The position numbers and the translations under genes were made by a program. From Meghimatium bilineatum (lineage: Eukaryota; Mollusca; Gastropoda; Stylommatophora; Philomycidae), in assembly GCA_034231615.1 (NCBI GenBank), contig CM067315.1:33773156-33837155 (forward strand): 64,000 bases of DNA, in the 5' to 3' direction. Position 1 is the first letter of the stretch. Each line of letters begins with the position of its first letter. Below the pieces are notes generated by a model. That model was not told where the DNA came from and made no database searches. It saw only the letters and a list, made by a program, of their open reading frames with translations. Below are positions 41,665 through 52,324 of the stretch, one piece after another.

Positions 41665-41890
41665 TGATATTCTTCTTCTTCTTCTTTCGTTCACTTGAAA
41701 CATGTCTATATCTGTAATTCTGTCTCCTTAATAAAACTCACTGTCTTTTGTAGTTCATACAGTGTCCGATAGAGCTTTGATTCCAGTGTTGTTTCCTCTG
41801 GCCAATATGTATGTCTCAGCGTTTCATGCTCAGAACACTCTTGAAGTATATGTTTGGCACTCTGTGCTGCCTGTCCACATGTACACATGG
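41665..41890 (-). mobile_element. Jockey-like LINE C-terminal zinc-knuckle, second copy
   Basis: CTCGQAAQSAKHILQECSEH and LYRTLYELQKTVSFIKETE, with CTTCTTCTTCTTCTTTCGTT at the 3' end, nearly identical to 40375-40600. Confidence 0.9.
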
Positions 41891-42110
41891 CTGGATGGTG
41901 TGATATGATTGTATATGCTAATTAGTGGTATGTGTGATATGATTGGAGATGTTAACTTGATGGTGTGATATGATCGGAGATGTTAACTTGATGGTGTGTG
42001 GATATGATCGGAGATGTTAACTGGTGGTATGTATGTTAGCGTGATGTTGTGTGTAGGCTGATTGTAGATGTTAACGTGATGGTATGTGTGATACGATTAG
42101 AAACTGTGGG
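41891..42110. repeat. 31-bp minisatellite derived from LINE sequence
   Basis: About six units of GATGGTGTGATATGATTGGA plus GATGTTAACTT. The same sequence is single-copy in the LINE fragment at 41632-41660, and in variant form at 40108-40140. Confidence 0.85.
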
Positions 42111-43730
42111 ATTCAACTATCTCATTTAAATATTATAGCATTTTCATTTAGCCGATTTCTTACTAAAGAAACACGTTAAAAGAGAGTACTCTTTTCCCTC
42201 CCATACAAACCCACCTTTCGTGCTGTTTTCACAAGAACAAAACATTTTTTAAAAATCTCATATAATTAGATACATTTAAAAGAAATTATAAAATAGATTA
42301 AATATTGTTTACGAAGATCCAACATGAGGACAAGTCAATTTTTCTACTAAAATGTCTATATTACGATAAGTACAAACAAACAAAGAATAGAGTACCAATA
42401 TAGAAGGGGACTACGTCGAATTATGTCGTCTCATCATAACACAAAAGGAAAAAAACATGAGCATGGTAAATAAAAAATAAATACAATATAGGAATGGGAA
42501 GTTACATTAAAGGAAGAATGTAATGTAAGAAATGTAGTGTTTTTCTGTGACATTACATTTTAAAAAATTTACCTTTAATGGTATTCTGTTTTATTGAAGT
42601 CTCACATTGATTACAAAATTTTTTAATTTACATAAAATGTGTGTGACAGATGTGTGTTAACACGATTGAATATAGCGATTTAAAGTAATCACTGGCATAA
42701 TATCACTGACTGACAACTCATGTACTTTTTAAACCCGAACACAATACAAGCGATGTAACTTATCCAGTGTCTTCTCTTCCAAGACTTCTCTTTATTTTGT
42801 GATACAACAGCTAGTTCACAACATCAAGTCATCAATTATGTACATCAATAAGAAATCAAATAGTTGCATCAATAGATCTACTGATAAATGTTAACTTCAG
42901 CATTCAATGCTTAGCTATCGTGAATTAATCTACTTCATCTGGCCGTCCTTTTTTTTACAACTCGTATTAGTTGTTTTGCTACTGCGAACTGTTGGTCGAT
43001 TGTAAACGTATTTTAGAGAATCGTCCGATCTCTATCTTCGCTGCTTCTGATGGAATTTGGTGATCTCCACGCTGGCAACCCACAGGTCTCTTTCTCAGAA
43101 GAAATTATTTTTCCTTCTCGTATGCTGTTCGACTTTCGTTTCGCCGTATCTCTTACACTTGTATTTACTATTGGAAAAAAACTATTAACTAACCTTCACA
43201 CTTAGAATCCTAGATGTATTTCGAAGTTTCTAAACTAATCATCACACTTAGAATTTATCATTCTCGATGTTTCAAATATATCTATTTCGCTTTGGCAATT
43301 CGGCAGCTCTTCGGTCAATTTGCCTGACTGGCCACTCCTGACTCTTGACTGTCTCCGACTGCTAGACTGGCTAACCAAATCCGGATGCTGAATCCGAATC
43401 TCCGTGGCTGAATCTGTTTCAGCATTTATACACTTCCTAATCTTAAACGCGTGATATCATTAAACTCCTGACACCACTCTTCCAAAACTCATTTCCCAAT
43501 ATTTTCTCTTCAAGACTTTTACACATGTCGATCATTTCTTCTCTAACTCGCCGAGTATACGGTTAGATAATCAATTCCATCAAATATTGACTGTGAAGTA
43601 GTCAAACTAAAGGGTATACATTGAAAATGACATTTTCATTGGTGATGGCGACATTAACGTAAATAAGTAAATAATAATAATTGCCATTGGTAATGTTAAT
43701 GTACCTTAATGGATCAACACCTCGATGTAA
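42110..43730. other. Unassigned DNA
   Basis: Strongly AT-rich at 42110-42960, more balanced at 43020-43480 (CTGACTGGCCACTCCTGACT and similar). No exon or element type recognised. The 43.3-kb part loosely resembles 23.3 kb in style only. Confidence 0.4.
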
Positions 43731-43734
43731 CCGT

Positions 43735-44115
43735 CACATTTGTGCATCAGATTTATGCCTCTGTCACATGGTTTTCTGCATAAGATATGTGTCCCGGTAA
43801 TATTATTTTCTATATCATATTTGAGTTCCTGTAACATTGTTTTCTGCATCAGATGTGTATTCCTGTAACATTGTTTTCTGCATCAGATGTGTATTCCTGT
43901 AACATTGTTTTCTGCATCAGATGTGTATTCCTGTAACATTGTTTTCTGCATCAGATGTGTATTCCTGTAACAGTGTTTTCTGCATCAGATGTGTATTCCT
44001 GTAACATTGTTTTCTGCATCAGATGTGTATTCCTGTAACATTGTTTTCTGCATCAGATGTGTATTCCTGTAACATTGTTTTCTGCATTCTTTTTTTGTTT
44101 CAGTAACATTGTTTT
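43735..44115. repeat. 34-bp minisatellite
   Basis: About ten copies of TGCATCAGATGTGTATTCCT plus GTAACATTGTTTTC. Outer copies are degraded and the inner seven almost identical. Confidence 0.97.
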
Positions 44116-44204
44116 CTATATCAGATTTGTGTTTTATGTCACTTATTTTTTTTTTAAATGGGAAATTTTCCTGCAGTATTTGCACATTATTAAATGTTTT
44201 ACTT

Positions 44205-44390
44205 CTTTTTCTTCGTTCGTTCTCAAAGTCCTGCAGATTATCAGGATACATTCCGGATATGAAAAAGCGCTGTGTTACGGTCTATAACTGTGCTGCGATA
44301 TCTGAACTTTTTCCGCCTTCCCACATGCTATTTCAGCATGGCACATATGTCACTTTGACCCTCTATGGAAGTCATTGCCAAAGTATCACA
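44205..44390 (-). mobile_element. SINE family B copy
   Basis: The plus strand shows TCTTCGTTCGTTCTCAAAGT, CCTGCAGATTATCAGGATAC, AACTGTGCTGCGATATCTGA and TTTGACCCTCTATGGAAGTC. Confidence 0.82.
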
Positions 44391-44394
44391 TCCA

Positions 44395-44845
44395 TGTCAC
44401 AACTAAAAAAATATAACTTTCTAATAGTTGTAATTCTGCTGTCTTGTTTGCCCTTTGCCATAGATTTTCTATTTATGATTTTTGTCTAGAGAAACTCTTT
44501 CTGGCGCAAATCATAAAGATAATTATAGTTGGGGAAATTATACGGAATTTTAAAAAAAATGAAGGCTGACGTAAAGAAGTAATCGTATAGTTGTTGCAAA
44601 TCATTCTCCCAACTATGTCTCGCTAACTACTTACAGACCGCGTCTCTCATCTTGGCTGATATAATATTTTGTTTGTTAGCGATACAAAGTATAAGCAAAA
44701 AAAAGGACCAATGAAAAGTAGTGATTAGTTAAATTAGACAACGTGAGTGGGACTGTTTGAGACTAGTTAGAATGACATATATTTGTAAAAGGAATTGGTT
44801 GTTTTTTTTTATCATATCCTGATCAGGATGTAGCTATCAGCCCAA
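44395..44845. other. Unassigned AT-rich DNA
   Basis: No coding or repeat match recognised. Confidence 0.4.
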
Positions 44846-44847
44846 CA

Positions 44848-44978
44848 TTTCTTGATGATAGTTGTTTTCCTGTTAGTAGTGGGTTTCTTGATGATAGTGG
44901 TTTTCCTAATAGTAGTGGTTTTCCTGATAGTAGTGGTTTCCTTGACACTGGTGATTTTCTTGACAGTAGTGATATTTT
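44848..44978. repeat. 18-bp tandem repeat
   Basis: About seven units of TTTCCTGATAGTAGTGGT with CTTGATGATAG variants; the minus strand reads LLSGKP-type hexads. Confidence 0.9.
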
Positions 44979-45051
44979 TGAAGGGTGTCTACGTATAGTC
45001 AAGAATGTATATTTCATTTATCCTTCCCGCCCTGTTGACCAGCTCTCAATT

Positions 45052-45318
45052 TAGTTGGACTTGTTACAACGTCCGTATGACAGACGACATTCCAAAGCGA
45101 TTGTTCTATGGTGAATTGTAAGCAGGTAAGGGTTCAAGCGGAGGCCAGAAAAAATGCTTCAAAGACTGTTTGAAGACATTTCTCAAGCACTGCAGGATTG
45201 ACCCAAGTTCTTTTGGGAAACCACAGCGCTCTTCGCAGTTCAGTCTGGAACAGTCAGAGCATGTATTCGATGTGTTGAACAGAGTAGAACATTGCAATCG
45301 ATTCAAAAAAGACAAATA
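45052..45318 (+). mobile_element. BovB-type RTE LINE C-terminus
   Basis: Plus-strand reading: NVRMTDDIPKRLFYGEL, a stop, then AGKGSSGGQKKCFKDCLKTF, LKHCRIDPSSFGKPQRSS and CNRFKKDK. RMxDDR.PKxLxYGEL..GKRSxGGQKKRxKDxLKxxLK.xxIDP is a BovB/RTE signature. One in-frame stop and some divergence make it inactive. The 90-codon minus-strand frame over it is a shadow. Confidence 0.9.
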
Positions 45319-45414
45319 GGAATTGGAAAGATCGAAGTGTTTTCCCTTCACCTCAATATCTATTACACTTATGTTCACATTGCAACAGGTCCATCAGAGG
45401 CGGGATCGGACTCA

Positions 45415-45592
45415 TCAGCCATCTGAGAACTCACAAACACTCAAACCATACTTAACCATATGAGGACTCACAAACGTCACAAATACTCAAACCACACTTG
45501 ACCATCTGAGGAATCACAAACGTCACAAATACTCAAACCAAACTTGACCATCTGAGGACTCACAAACACTTAAATCAAACTTGGCCATTCTG
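45415..45592. repeat. 36/46-bp tandem repeat
   Basis: Four copies of CATCTGAGGACTCACAAAC and ACTCAAACCAAACTTGAC. The two middle units carry an extra CGTCACAAAT. Confidence 0.9.
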
Positions 45593-45689
45593 AATTCCAT
45601 GTTCGTTTTCACTTGCGAAAGAGGAATATCATCATCATCATATGCGTTCAATAGCGTCTGGTAAGTAATACAATTAGGAGGCATCAGGG

Positions 45690-45928
45690 ACATGAAAGGA
45701 GACAAAGAATAGTGGTACTGTTACCTGCCATGCACGTCGTAACAGACAACTAAGAAAGTTTTGGGGGGTAGAGTTGGCAGTGCCATTTCAGGTTGAACAT
45801 GGATGTGTCAGGCCGAAATGAACATATATCGCAACCAAGATGTAAACCAATACAAATCGCAGCGAGATCTCAAGACTATATCCTACTAATCTGCAGGACT
45901 GTGTGAACGAACGCAGAAAATGAGGAAA
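45690..45928 (+). mobile_element. SINE family B copy
   Basis: GAGACAAAGAATAGTGGTAC, CATGCACGTCGTAACAGACA, ATGGATGTGTCAGGCCGAAA and TACTAATCTGCAGGACTGTG, ending GAACGCAGAAAATGAGGAA. Confidence 0.87.
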
Positions 45929-46119
45929 CATCAAAGATTTATATGATAAACGTTGTTATTCAACTTGCGAGGCGAATAGATGCCAGCTGAACGGACCTAG
46001 CGTAAATCCTGTTTGCTATCTTCGGTTTTTTTCAGTAGGGGTAGGTAAAAACCAAAAGTGAAGATTCTGGGCAATTTCACGTGGGAGAACTTCGGTATCG
46101 GAAATGATTGACAACACAT

Positions 46120-46330
46120 GAAGCAGAAGGTTGTTGGTGACAGACATGATAACCAACCTCACACCAGAAGGTTGTTGGTGACAGACATGATAACCAACCT
46201 CACACCAGAAGGTTGTTGGTGACAGACATGATAACCAACCTCACACCAGAAGGTTGTTGGTGACAGACATGATAACCAACCTCACACCAGAAGGTTGTTG
46301 GTGACAGACATGATAACCAACCTCACACTA
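46120..46330. repeat. 41-bp minisatellite, 5 perfect copies
   Basis: Units of CAGAAGGTTGTTGGTGACAG plus ACATGATAACCAACCTCACAC. Copies are identical except at the last boundary. Each has a short inverted repeat (AGGTTG..GGT / ACCAACCT). Confidence 0.98.
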
Positions 46331-46334
46331 AGAC

Positions 46335-47290
46335 TATTAGTGACATCAAAATTCAGGTAAAAAGAAAAATTCAACGTGATTTATTTGTGTGTGGTTCGTT
46401 CTCCCATCAGTCATACGCTGAAATTGATATATTCAATAAACTTTTTTCAACAAAACACTATTTGATACACGGAAAAGATACCGTGGTGCAGACTTATGTT
46501 GAACTGGAGACAACAGGGACAGTGAAATGAGATGATTAGATGTCTGAAACATTAGTCTTTGGACTGGCTACCCTCACGATGATTTGGGATACAATGGATA
46601 ATAATCCTAGTTTCATCGACAGGGACACTTTTCAGAGACCTGGACACAATTTTCCTTGCACACGCCATCTTTAGTGTCAGTAGTTGATAATATTTCAACA
46701 AGAAAGCTATATTAAAGATAGTCAACCATATTGAATGCCATCCCCACGGACGCTGAGAACAGGGACCAACAAGAAACATTTTCTCAAGACTGCCTGAGGT
46801 CCTGGGACTTTAATTATTCTCACTGTGTCAGAGAACGGATTGTAACGACTCTGATAAAGCTTCCTCGTCTATTCTGTTCTCGATCTGCCCGTCTGCCCTC
46901 TACACTCGGCTCAGAGAACAGCCTCCGGCATACACGACTAGTTGCTGCATTTGGAATCTTTCTCGTTAACTAAATGACGTCACGAAGTCTGTCGACACGT
47001 ACTGGTAAAGAAAATAGCTCACAAACTTCCTAATCTGTTAAGAGATATTTCTAGAATTCTAGCAGTCAGTCTAGACTACATAATTTCAAAATAGACTGTT
47101 TGCGTTGTGAGTAGATTACTTTCAAATATATACACAATGTACATTTTCAGAACACAGTTCCATTTAAAAAAAACAAAAAACAACTCACGATGTTTAATTG
47201 GTATAGTCAGGAATCCTCTTTCGGCCAGTGGCCACCTCTGACTTTAGCAGTTTCTATCTATTATCTTTTGTCTTTCCCCAGGTGGTTTGT
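46335..47290. other. Unassigned DNA with weak exon-like signals
   Basis: On the minus strand near 46600-46705, ILSTTDTKDGVCKENCVQVS then EKCPCR and a stop is Cys-rich, but overlaps another open frame starting MACARKIVSRSL. Neither can be preferred. 46880-46970 is GC-richer. Nothing supportable. Confidence 0.3.
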
Positions 47291-47299
47291 TATCCAGTC

Positions 47300-47760
47300 T
47301 TGCCGTTTAACGTAGGGGTGATTGGAGCTCGAGCTTGCGTTCTAAAGCCAGATGTGTGTCCTCGGCTGTACTATGATCGTGTCTGTTCAGGATGTCCCTG
47401 AAGTTTTCTATCCATCTTTTCCGTGATCTTCCTCTGGCGTTGTACCCTGATCTCATTAGGTTATATGCGTGTACGGGTAACTTGTCGTGATGCATTCTCA
47501 TAATGTGGCCACACCATTTGATCTGCTGTCTTTCTATGTAATATGTACAAGGTGTTAGACCTATTCTTTCCCTGATATCTTCATTTCGTAAACTATCGAG
47601 CCCGGTGACCCCTGCGACTTTCCTGAAACATTTCATCCCACATGTCACTATATTTCTGTAATGTGAAGATGAGAGAGACCAGGTTTGGCACTGGTAACAC
47701 GGTGTTGGTAGGAATATACTGTAAATCATTTGTCTCTTAACTTCCATCTCGAAATAACTT
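47300..47760 (-). mobile_element. RTE-like LINE C-terminal end, frame largely intact
   Basis: A 146-codon minus-strand frame: IYSIFLPTPCYQCQTWSLSS, MKCFRKVAGVTGLDSLRNED, IRERIGLTPCTYYIERQQIK, WCGHIMRMHHDKLPVHAYNL, RGRSRKRWIENFRDILNRHD. It is the best copy of a family also at 25845 (+), 36225 (-) and 50260 (-). Confidence 0.92.
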
Positions 47761-47904
47761 CCAGCTGTCTATTTCGCAGTTTTGACATAATCAGAAATCC
47801 TCTTTCGGTCAGTAGCCATTCTTGATTCTCACAAGTATAAGACCTAAGTGAAGAATCATAACTAACCTATATATGTGACGATTTTGATTATTGACATGCA
47901 TTTC

Positions 47905-48280
47905 GTTGGTTACGGTAGCTCTGTTGTTAGTGAGCTGGCTTCCAGTTCAGGTCATCAAAGGTTCCTCTTCCTCTTCAACGTTCATTCTCAAACTACTGTT
48001 AGATCTCTCTTATAGCAGGACCATGATCCATTCTAGATTTCCGGCAGGATATAGTCAAGAGAATGGAAATGCAATGTGCCGCCGCTTTATTTGCGCCAAT
48101 GACCAGACACATCCGTCTTCTGTGAGTTTAAAGGTTCAATTTCCAGTTCAACTAGAAATATTTTAAAATCACAAACTGCTCTTAGGTCGACCCAGCCTGA
48201 GAAAATGAGTACCAGATCTTCTGGGAAAGTAAAGGCGACCGGCTCGTTGCTGACCACTTCAACCCCCAGGTTAACAAAAA
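47905..48280 (+). mobile_element. tRNA-headed SINE family V with nested SINE A
   Basis: GTTGTTAGTGAGCTGGCTTC, then AAAGGTTC, is interrupted at 47965-48129 and resumes as AAAGGTTCAATTTCCAGTTC, matching 34690-34850 and ending ATGAGTACCAGATC. The insertion split the B box. Confidence 0.85.
47957..48137 (-). mobile_element. SINE family A nested insertion, 8-bp duplication
   Basis: The element at 47965-48129 in reverse orientation (CTCTTCCTCTTCAACGTTCA to CAGACACATCCGTCTTCTG) is flanked by AAAGGTTC at 47957-47964 and 48130-48137. Confidence 0.88.
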
Positions 48281-48329
48281 ATACGGGTCTAACACCGTAT
48301 TTCTCAATGACGTGAAAAAGGGAACTCTT

Positions 48330-48600
48330 TACTGTTTGCTTTCGTTGGTCGCCATGTATAGACTTCCTGACCTGTCAACGGTGAACAATGAAGATCACGA
48401 AAATAATCCCAAAAGGGACATAAAATTGCATGTTTTTTAATTGTGCTGGCACGCCAGTGTGACAAATGTGGAGCTTGGACATCTAGTTCAGGGTGCAAAG
48501 AATATGACCATTGTCTTTCTTTCAGGCATGGCATAGGAGACGACTAAGGATAGTTTGGGGATGGGGGCTGATAACATGTCACCTGTGAAAAAGTTATTGT
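48330..48600 (+). mobile_element. SINE B fragment and fold-back terminus
   Basis: GCTTTCGTTGGTCGCCATGT at 48340 resembles the fold-back terminus. 48494-48560 (CAAAGAATATGACCATTGTC, GGAGACGACTAAGGATAGTT) is a diverged SINE B 5' portion. Confidence 0.45.
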
Positions 48601-48854
48601 CAGTGCATGTCGTGCCTCGATTTCGTATTTTTGTCTTCTGTCACTTGTCCACCTGGATGCAGTCCATTGAGCATTTGGAAACTCAATAGTTTCTTTTCTG
48701 AAGAGAAAGAACTTTTCTCATCTCTAACATCCATATGACAGCACTGAAATGACGTAGGAATCCTAAATATCCCTAGCACAAACATTGTAGTTCATAATTT
48801 AACACAGATAATTTGAATGAAATGAATTCGAATGAACTAACTTTTGTTACACAA

Positions 48855-48958
48855 ATCAACATTACACATGTCAATTTGTCCACATGAACTCAGGCCAGTG
48901 ATCATTACACATGCCAATCTGCACACATGGACGCAGGCCAGTGAACATTATACATTAG
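48855..48958. repeat. 44-bp tandem repeat, about 2.3 copies
   Basis: CATTACACATGTCAATTTGT and ACTCAGGCCAGTGA repeated with about 15% divergence. Confidence 0.85.
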
Positions 48959-49104
48959 TGAACATCTTGTGGCAGACCGCTATGTGGCAGGAAATTATAT
49001 GTGTGTCATCATTGTAGATGGGTCAACAGATCTGATGGAAGAATGGTGAACTAGTTTGCCCAAACTAGTGCTACCATACTGCCACACTGGAATGCATCCT
49101 TTCC

Positions 49105-49215
49105 TAGAATAACCATGCATACGTAAGCCCATCTGAACAAAACCATGCATACGTAAGCCCATCTGAACAAAACCATGCATACGTAAGCCCATCTGAACAA
49201 AACCATGCATACATG
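49105..49215. repeat. 30-bp minisatellite, split by a SINE
   Basis: AACCATGCATACGTAAGCCC plus ATCTGAACAA three times, then a partial unit. A further diverged unit reappears at 49467-49496 after the SINE. Confidence 0.93.
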
Positions 49216-49460
49216 AAGTAAAGTAACCCATAGCAATTATTAATGCCGTAGGGGCGTAAGATGTTAGCGATCTCCCATTTCAGAGGCTCTGCAAATGAGG
49301 GCGGTAGCCATCTCCTCTCCCTCGCAGTCTTTACTTCCCGGATTAATCCGGTACCCATTTAAGGCTGGGTCGACCTGGGATCTGTTGTGATCTGAGAAAC
49401 ATTTCTGCCTCAACTGGCGAATGAACCCAGGACTACTCATATGCGAAGCCAGTGAATGCA
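49212..49460 (-). mobile_element. tRNA-headed SINE inserted in minisatellite
   Basis: The minus strand starts CACTGGCTTCGCATATGAGT, with CCTGGGTTCATTCGCCAG (B-box-like), body CGAGGGAGAGGAGATGGCTA and ACATCTTACGCCCCTACGGC, and ends GGGTTACTTTACTTCATG, a CTTTA-type tail. Flanking ATGCATAC / ATGCATCC may be the target duplication. Confidence 0.75.
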
Positions 49461-49614
49461 TCCTATGCATCCGTAAACACATCTGAACAAAACCACACCG
49501 TTGAGACAGCACACTTTATACGTTTGAGTGTCTTCTAGGTTCCACTGGGGAAGGCATATGCTTGTGTCAGAAAGGTCATGTGCTTTTAGGAGTTACATGC
49601 TCACATGGAAAATG

Positions 49615-49725
49615 ATTATTTCATCGGCATCATCGCTATCATCGTCGCCATCATCGTCATTATCATCTCGTCGTCATCGTCATCATCATAGTTGTCGTCA
49701 TCGTCATTCTTCTCGCAGATCTTCC
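49615..49725. repeat. Degenerate (ATC/GTC)n tract
   Basis: CATCATCGTCGCCATCATCG-type triplets; may be the decayed tail of a LINE. Confidence 0.75.
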
Positions 49726-49777
49726 ATTAGCGAGAGTCTCGAGCTACTAGTTGCATTTGATTTACACTATCATGCAA

Positions 49778-49932
49778 CAGTAAGATGGATGTGTCGGGCC
49801 ACTGGAGCAAATAAAACAAACGGCGACACAACCTATTTCCATTCTCTGGACAACACGCTGCTGGAAATCTAGTATGGCCATGGTTCTGCTACAAGAGAGA
49901 TCCAGCGGGAGTTTGAAAATGAACGATGATGA
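49778..49932 (+). mobile_element. SINE family A copy
   Basis: GATGGATGTGTCGGGCCACT, GGCGACACAACCTATTTCCA, CTGCTGGAAATCTAGTATGG, TCCAGCGGGAGTTTGAAAAT, then GAACGATGATGAAG. Confidence 0.9.
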
Positions 49933-50259
49933 AGATTACAAAGATATATATGAGTCTTTCCTCTTGTGGAAACCTCTCAGAACGTCATCTGTACATGTAT
50001 GCCACCGAGAACCTTCTGAATAGTTTACTTCTTCTCAAAGCATTGCACAACTCTGGACGCTGGACTCTTCTGGGAATGAAATAACGCTCCCAATTTAACA
50101 AAAGGAATGTATGAATTTTATTGCTCACAATTCTTAAGATTTGAAACAAATAAACAAACAAATTAATGAACAAACAAAGCCACGAATGTATGTTACGAAC
50201 TGCTTCTAACGCAGGACGCTCTCTGCAGAAGGAAGCACCTGGCTTTGTACCCACCGTGT

Positions 50260-50610
50260 CTGTATATTCATGTTTTTTGATGAGCATTGTCTGGTTGTAG
50301 TCTGTAAGCATGCGAAAACCACCTAATCTATTGTCTTCTGATGTTTTCGTTTCAGATTGTATCTCTTATTGTTACTCAGAGGATTCTACGTAGACAAATC
50401 ATTTCTGTTGCAACACTTATTCTTTGGACTCTGATGTTAATGTCCATGTTTGACATTGGTAGCATAGTGATGGTATGATGATCGTTTTATATATTGCAGT
50501 TTTGTTGTTCATGCTCACATATTTAATTTTGAAAATAGGGTAGGTACATCTGTCCCAAGATCCGGTATGCAATGTTGAATTTCTTTCACCTGTTTAAGTT
50601 GTTGATTAGA
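50260..50610 (-). mobile_element. RTE-like LINE fragment
   Basis: The minus strand, in broken frames, carries YKTIIIPSLCYQCQTW-like sequence, a VLQQK.F.Y.E.-type block and RNENIRRQ-like sequence. Same families as 24.8 and 47.5 kb. The 3' part merges into TTCTGTGTTTGTG repeats. Confidence 0.65.
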
Positions 50611-50619
50611 ATAGTGACA

Positions 50620-50715
50620 TTTCTTTCTGTGTTTGTGATATGTTTTTTTTCCTGTGTTTGTGATATGTTTTTTTTTCTGTGTTTGTGATATGTTTTTTTT
50701 TCTTCTGTGTTTATC
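50620..50715. repeat. 26-28-bp tandem repeat, 3 copies
   Basis: TCTGTGTTTGTGATATGTTT plus a T-run of variable length. Confidence 0.93.
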
Positions 50716-50734
50716 TTCTTATTAAATTCATGTT

Positions 50735-50897
50735 GTGTAGAGTTTATTTATATGTTTTTGTAGTTATTGTTGCTGCTAATATTGCTTGATGTAGAGTTTA
50801 TTTATATGTTTTTGTAGTTATTGTTGCTGCTAATATTGCTTGATGTAGAGTTTATTTATATGTTTTTGTAGTTATTGTTGCTGCTAATATTGCTTGA
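50735..50897. repeat. 54-bp tandem repeat, 3 copies
   Basis: TGTAGAGTTTATTTATATGT, TTTTGTAGTTATTGTTGCTG, CTAATATTGCTTGA; three nearly identical units. Confidence 0.97.
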
Positions 50898-51249
50898 TAG
50901 TCTGCACAAAGAAGGTCGCTCAGGAGGTTGTTTAAATCTCTTCGTAATTTGTGTTGGTAATTCTTACAGCTGGTGGGAATTGAACTAGGTTCGTTCAAGA
51001 GGCACTGAATCGCCTTGCAACTAAACAAGTTTTCCGTACTTGACCAACCACATCCCCCAAAAAGATGTGATCTTGTCAAGACATTCAACCTGTGTACTCA
51101 AGTCAAGGAGAACGGACCAATCGAGACAAGGACTATTACAACATCAACGAACACCCCGTACAAGTATTTAAGTATCCTCAGGAATACAAACACAGAACAT
51201 TCATATTTGTACTATAAGGACATAAAGGCCTTCTTGTAAACATAAATAA

Positions 51250-51680
51250 CATAGAGACAGAACAATGTTATTCACAAGTAATGTATTATTTCTTATCGTG
51301 TCTTTTACTTCCTCGTTCCACTATGGTGTTACTTTTGGTTTCCTACCTTTATGTTTCATGTATCCACAGGTGTCTCCCACTATTTACATTTTGATTTTCT
51401 TGAATATTTCCCATTCTTCTTCAATTAATGTGGTAGTTATTGGTAGCTTTCGAAATTCTTCTAAGAATCTTTGTTTTTATTGTTCTAGTATATTGTTATC
51501 CAGAAGGTTTTCATTGTTTAACTTGCATGTTGGTTCTATCTAGTTTGTTGTGTCCCTTTGTTGTTCTTTCATGTTATTTTAACTGATGCTTTCACTGCTT
51601 TGTGGTCGATGTCGGCGCACATATTTGGTATTGCTTTTGCATCTCTTATAACTTGTCTGTTATTTCTTTTTTTTTTTCTA
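51250..51680 (-). mobile_element. RTE-like LINE endonuclease C-terminal / linker fragment
   Basis: The minus strand reads RQVIRDAKAIPNMCADIDHK, AVKASVKIT, in broken frames followed by Lys-rich linker sequence. It resembles the DAK.IP...D.DH end of RTE endonuclease domains, placed directly after a different LINE's 3' end. Confidence 0.65.
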
Positions 51681-51681
51681 G

Positions 51682-52110
51682 TTAGTTTGTTCCTTTCGTG
51701 CCGCAAGCGACACATAGGGCAGAGGTTTTGGTTCTCCATATGATGAGGTCCACTGCCTGCAGCTTTAGTTCCTGGATGGTCTTACAGCCTATTAAATCCC
51801 ATTCTTTAAGAATGGTGTTTTTAAAGGTTGTTTTAGGTCTTCCTCTTTTTCTTTTACCCTCAGGTGACCACATAAGGGCTCGTTGGTTTATTCTGTTTAC
51901 ATCTAGTCGTAAAACGTGACCAAGGTATTTCCATCTTCGTTTTCTTATGATGTTTGAAACATACTCTTGATGTGTTTTGTCTCTTAGATCACTATTTGTG
52001 ATGAAGTCGCTCCATTTTATGTTCATCAGTTTGCGAAGACATTTGTTTAGCTATGTCATTTCGAAGCTGTTTAGTTTGTTGTCTGTTGCTTGAGTTGATT
52101 TCAAGTTGAT
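51682..52110 (-). mobile_element. RTE-like LINE C-terminal end, frame intact
   Basis: A 114-codon minus-strand frame: MNIKWSDFITNSDLRDKTHQ, IIRKRRWKYLGHVLRLDVNR, ALMWSPEGKRKRGRPKTTFK, CKTIQELKLQAVDLIIWRTK, CVACGTKGTN. Upstream (to 52110) the LNSFEMT.LNKCLRKL segment also matches. Related fragments at 55705-55830 and 58085-58260. Confidence 0.92.
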
Positions 52111-52320
52111 TTTTCTAGTATGAAGTCTATTTGACTTTTGCAATTAATGTCGTTTTATTTGTACCATGTATATGTCTGGAGTTTTCTGTTTGAAGAAAGT
52201 GTTTGTGACCTATAAATTGTATTGGTTGTATGTCTCTAACAGTCTATATCCATTGTATGTTCTTCCTGTTCGGTCTATCACCACATTGTCTTAGATAATC
52301 TAGTTTTAGGTGTAAAGATG
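52110..52320. other. Unassigned DNA
   Basis: Short spacer between a LINE fragment and the 33-bp array. Nothing recognised. Confidence 0.4.
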
Positions 52321-52324
52321 GAGG

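Noticed and set aside
23300..43440. Homology between the GC-richer blocks at 23.3 and 43.3 kb
   Set aside because: Only similar composition and short words; no alignable stretch found by eye.
45106..45378. Cys-containing 90-codon minus-strand frame
   Set aside because: The plus strand of the same DNA encodes a clear BovB-type LINE C-terminus, so the minus frame is a shadow.
46600..46705. Cys-rich C-terminal exon (VCKENCVQ...CPCR)
   Set aside because: Overlaps another equally plausible open frame; splice evidence is ambiguous.
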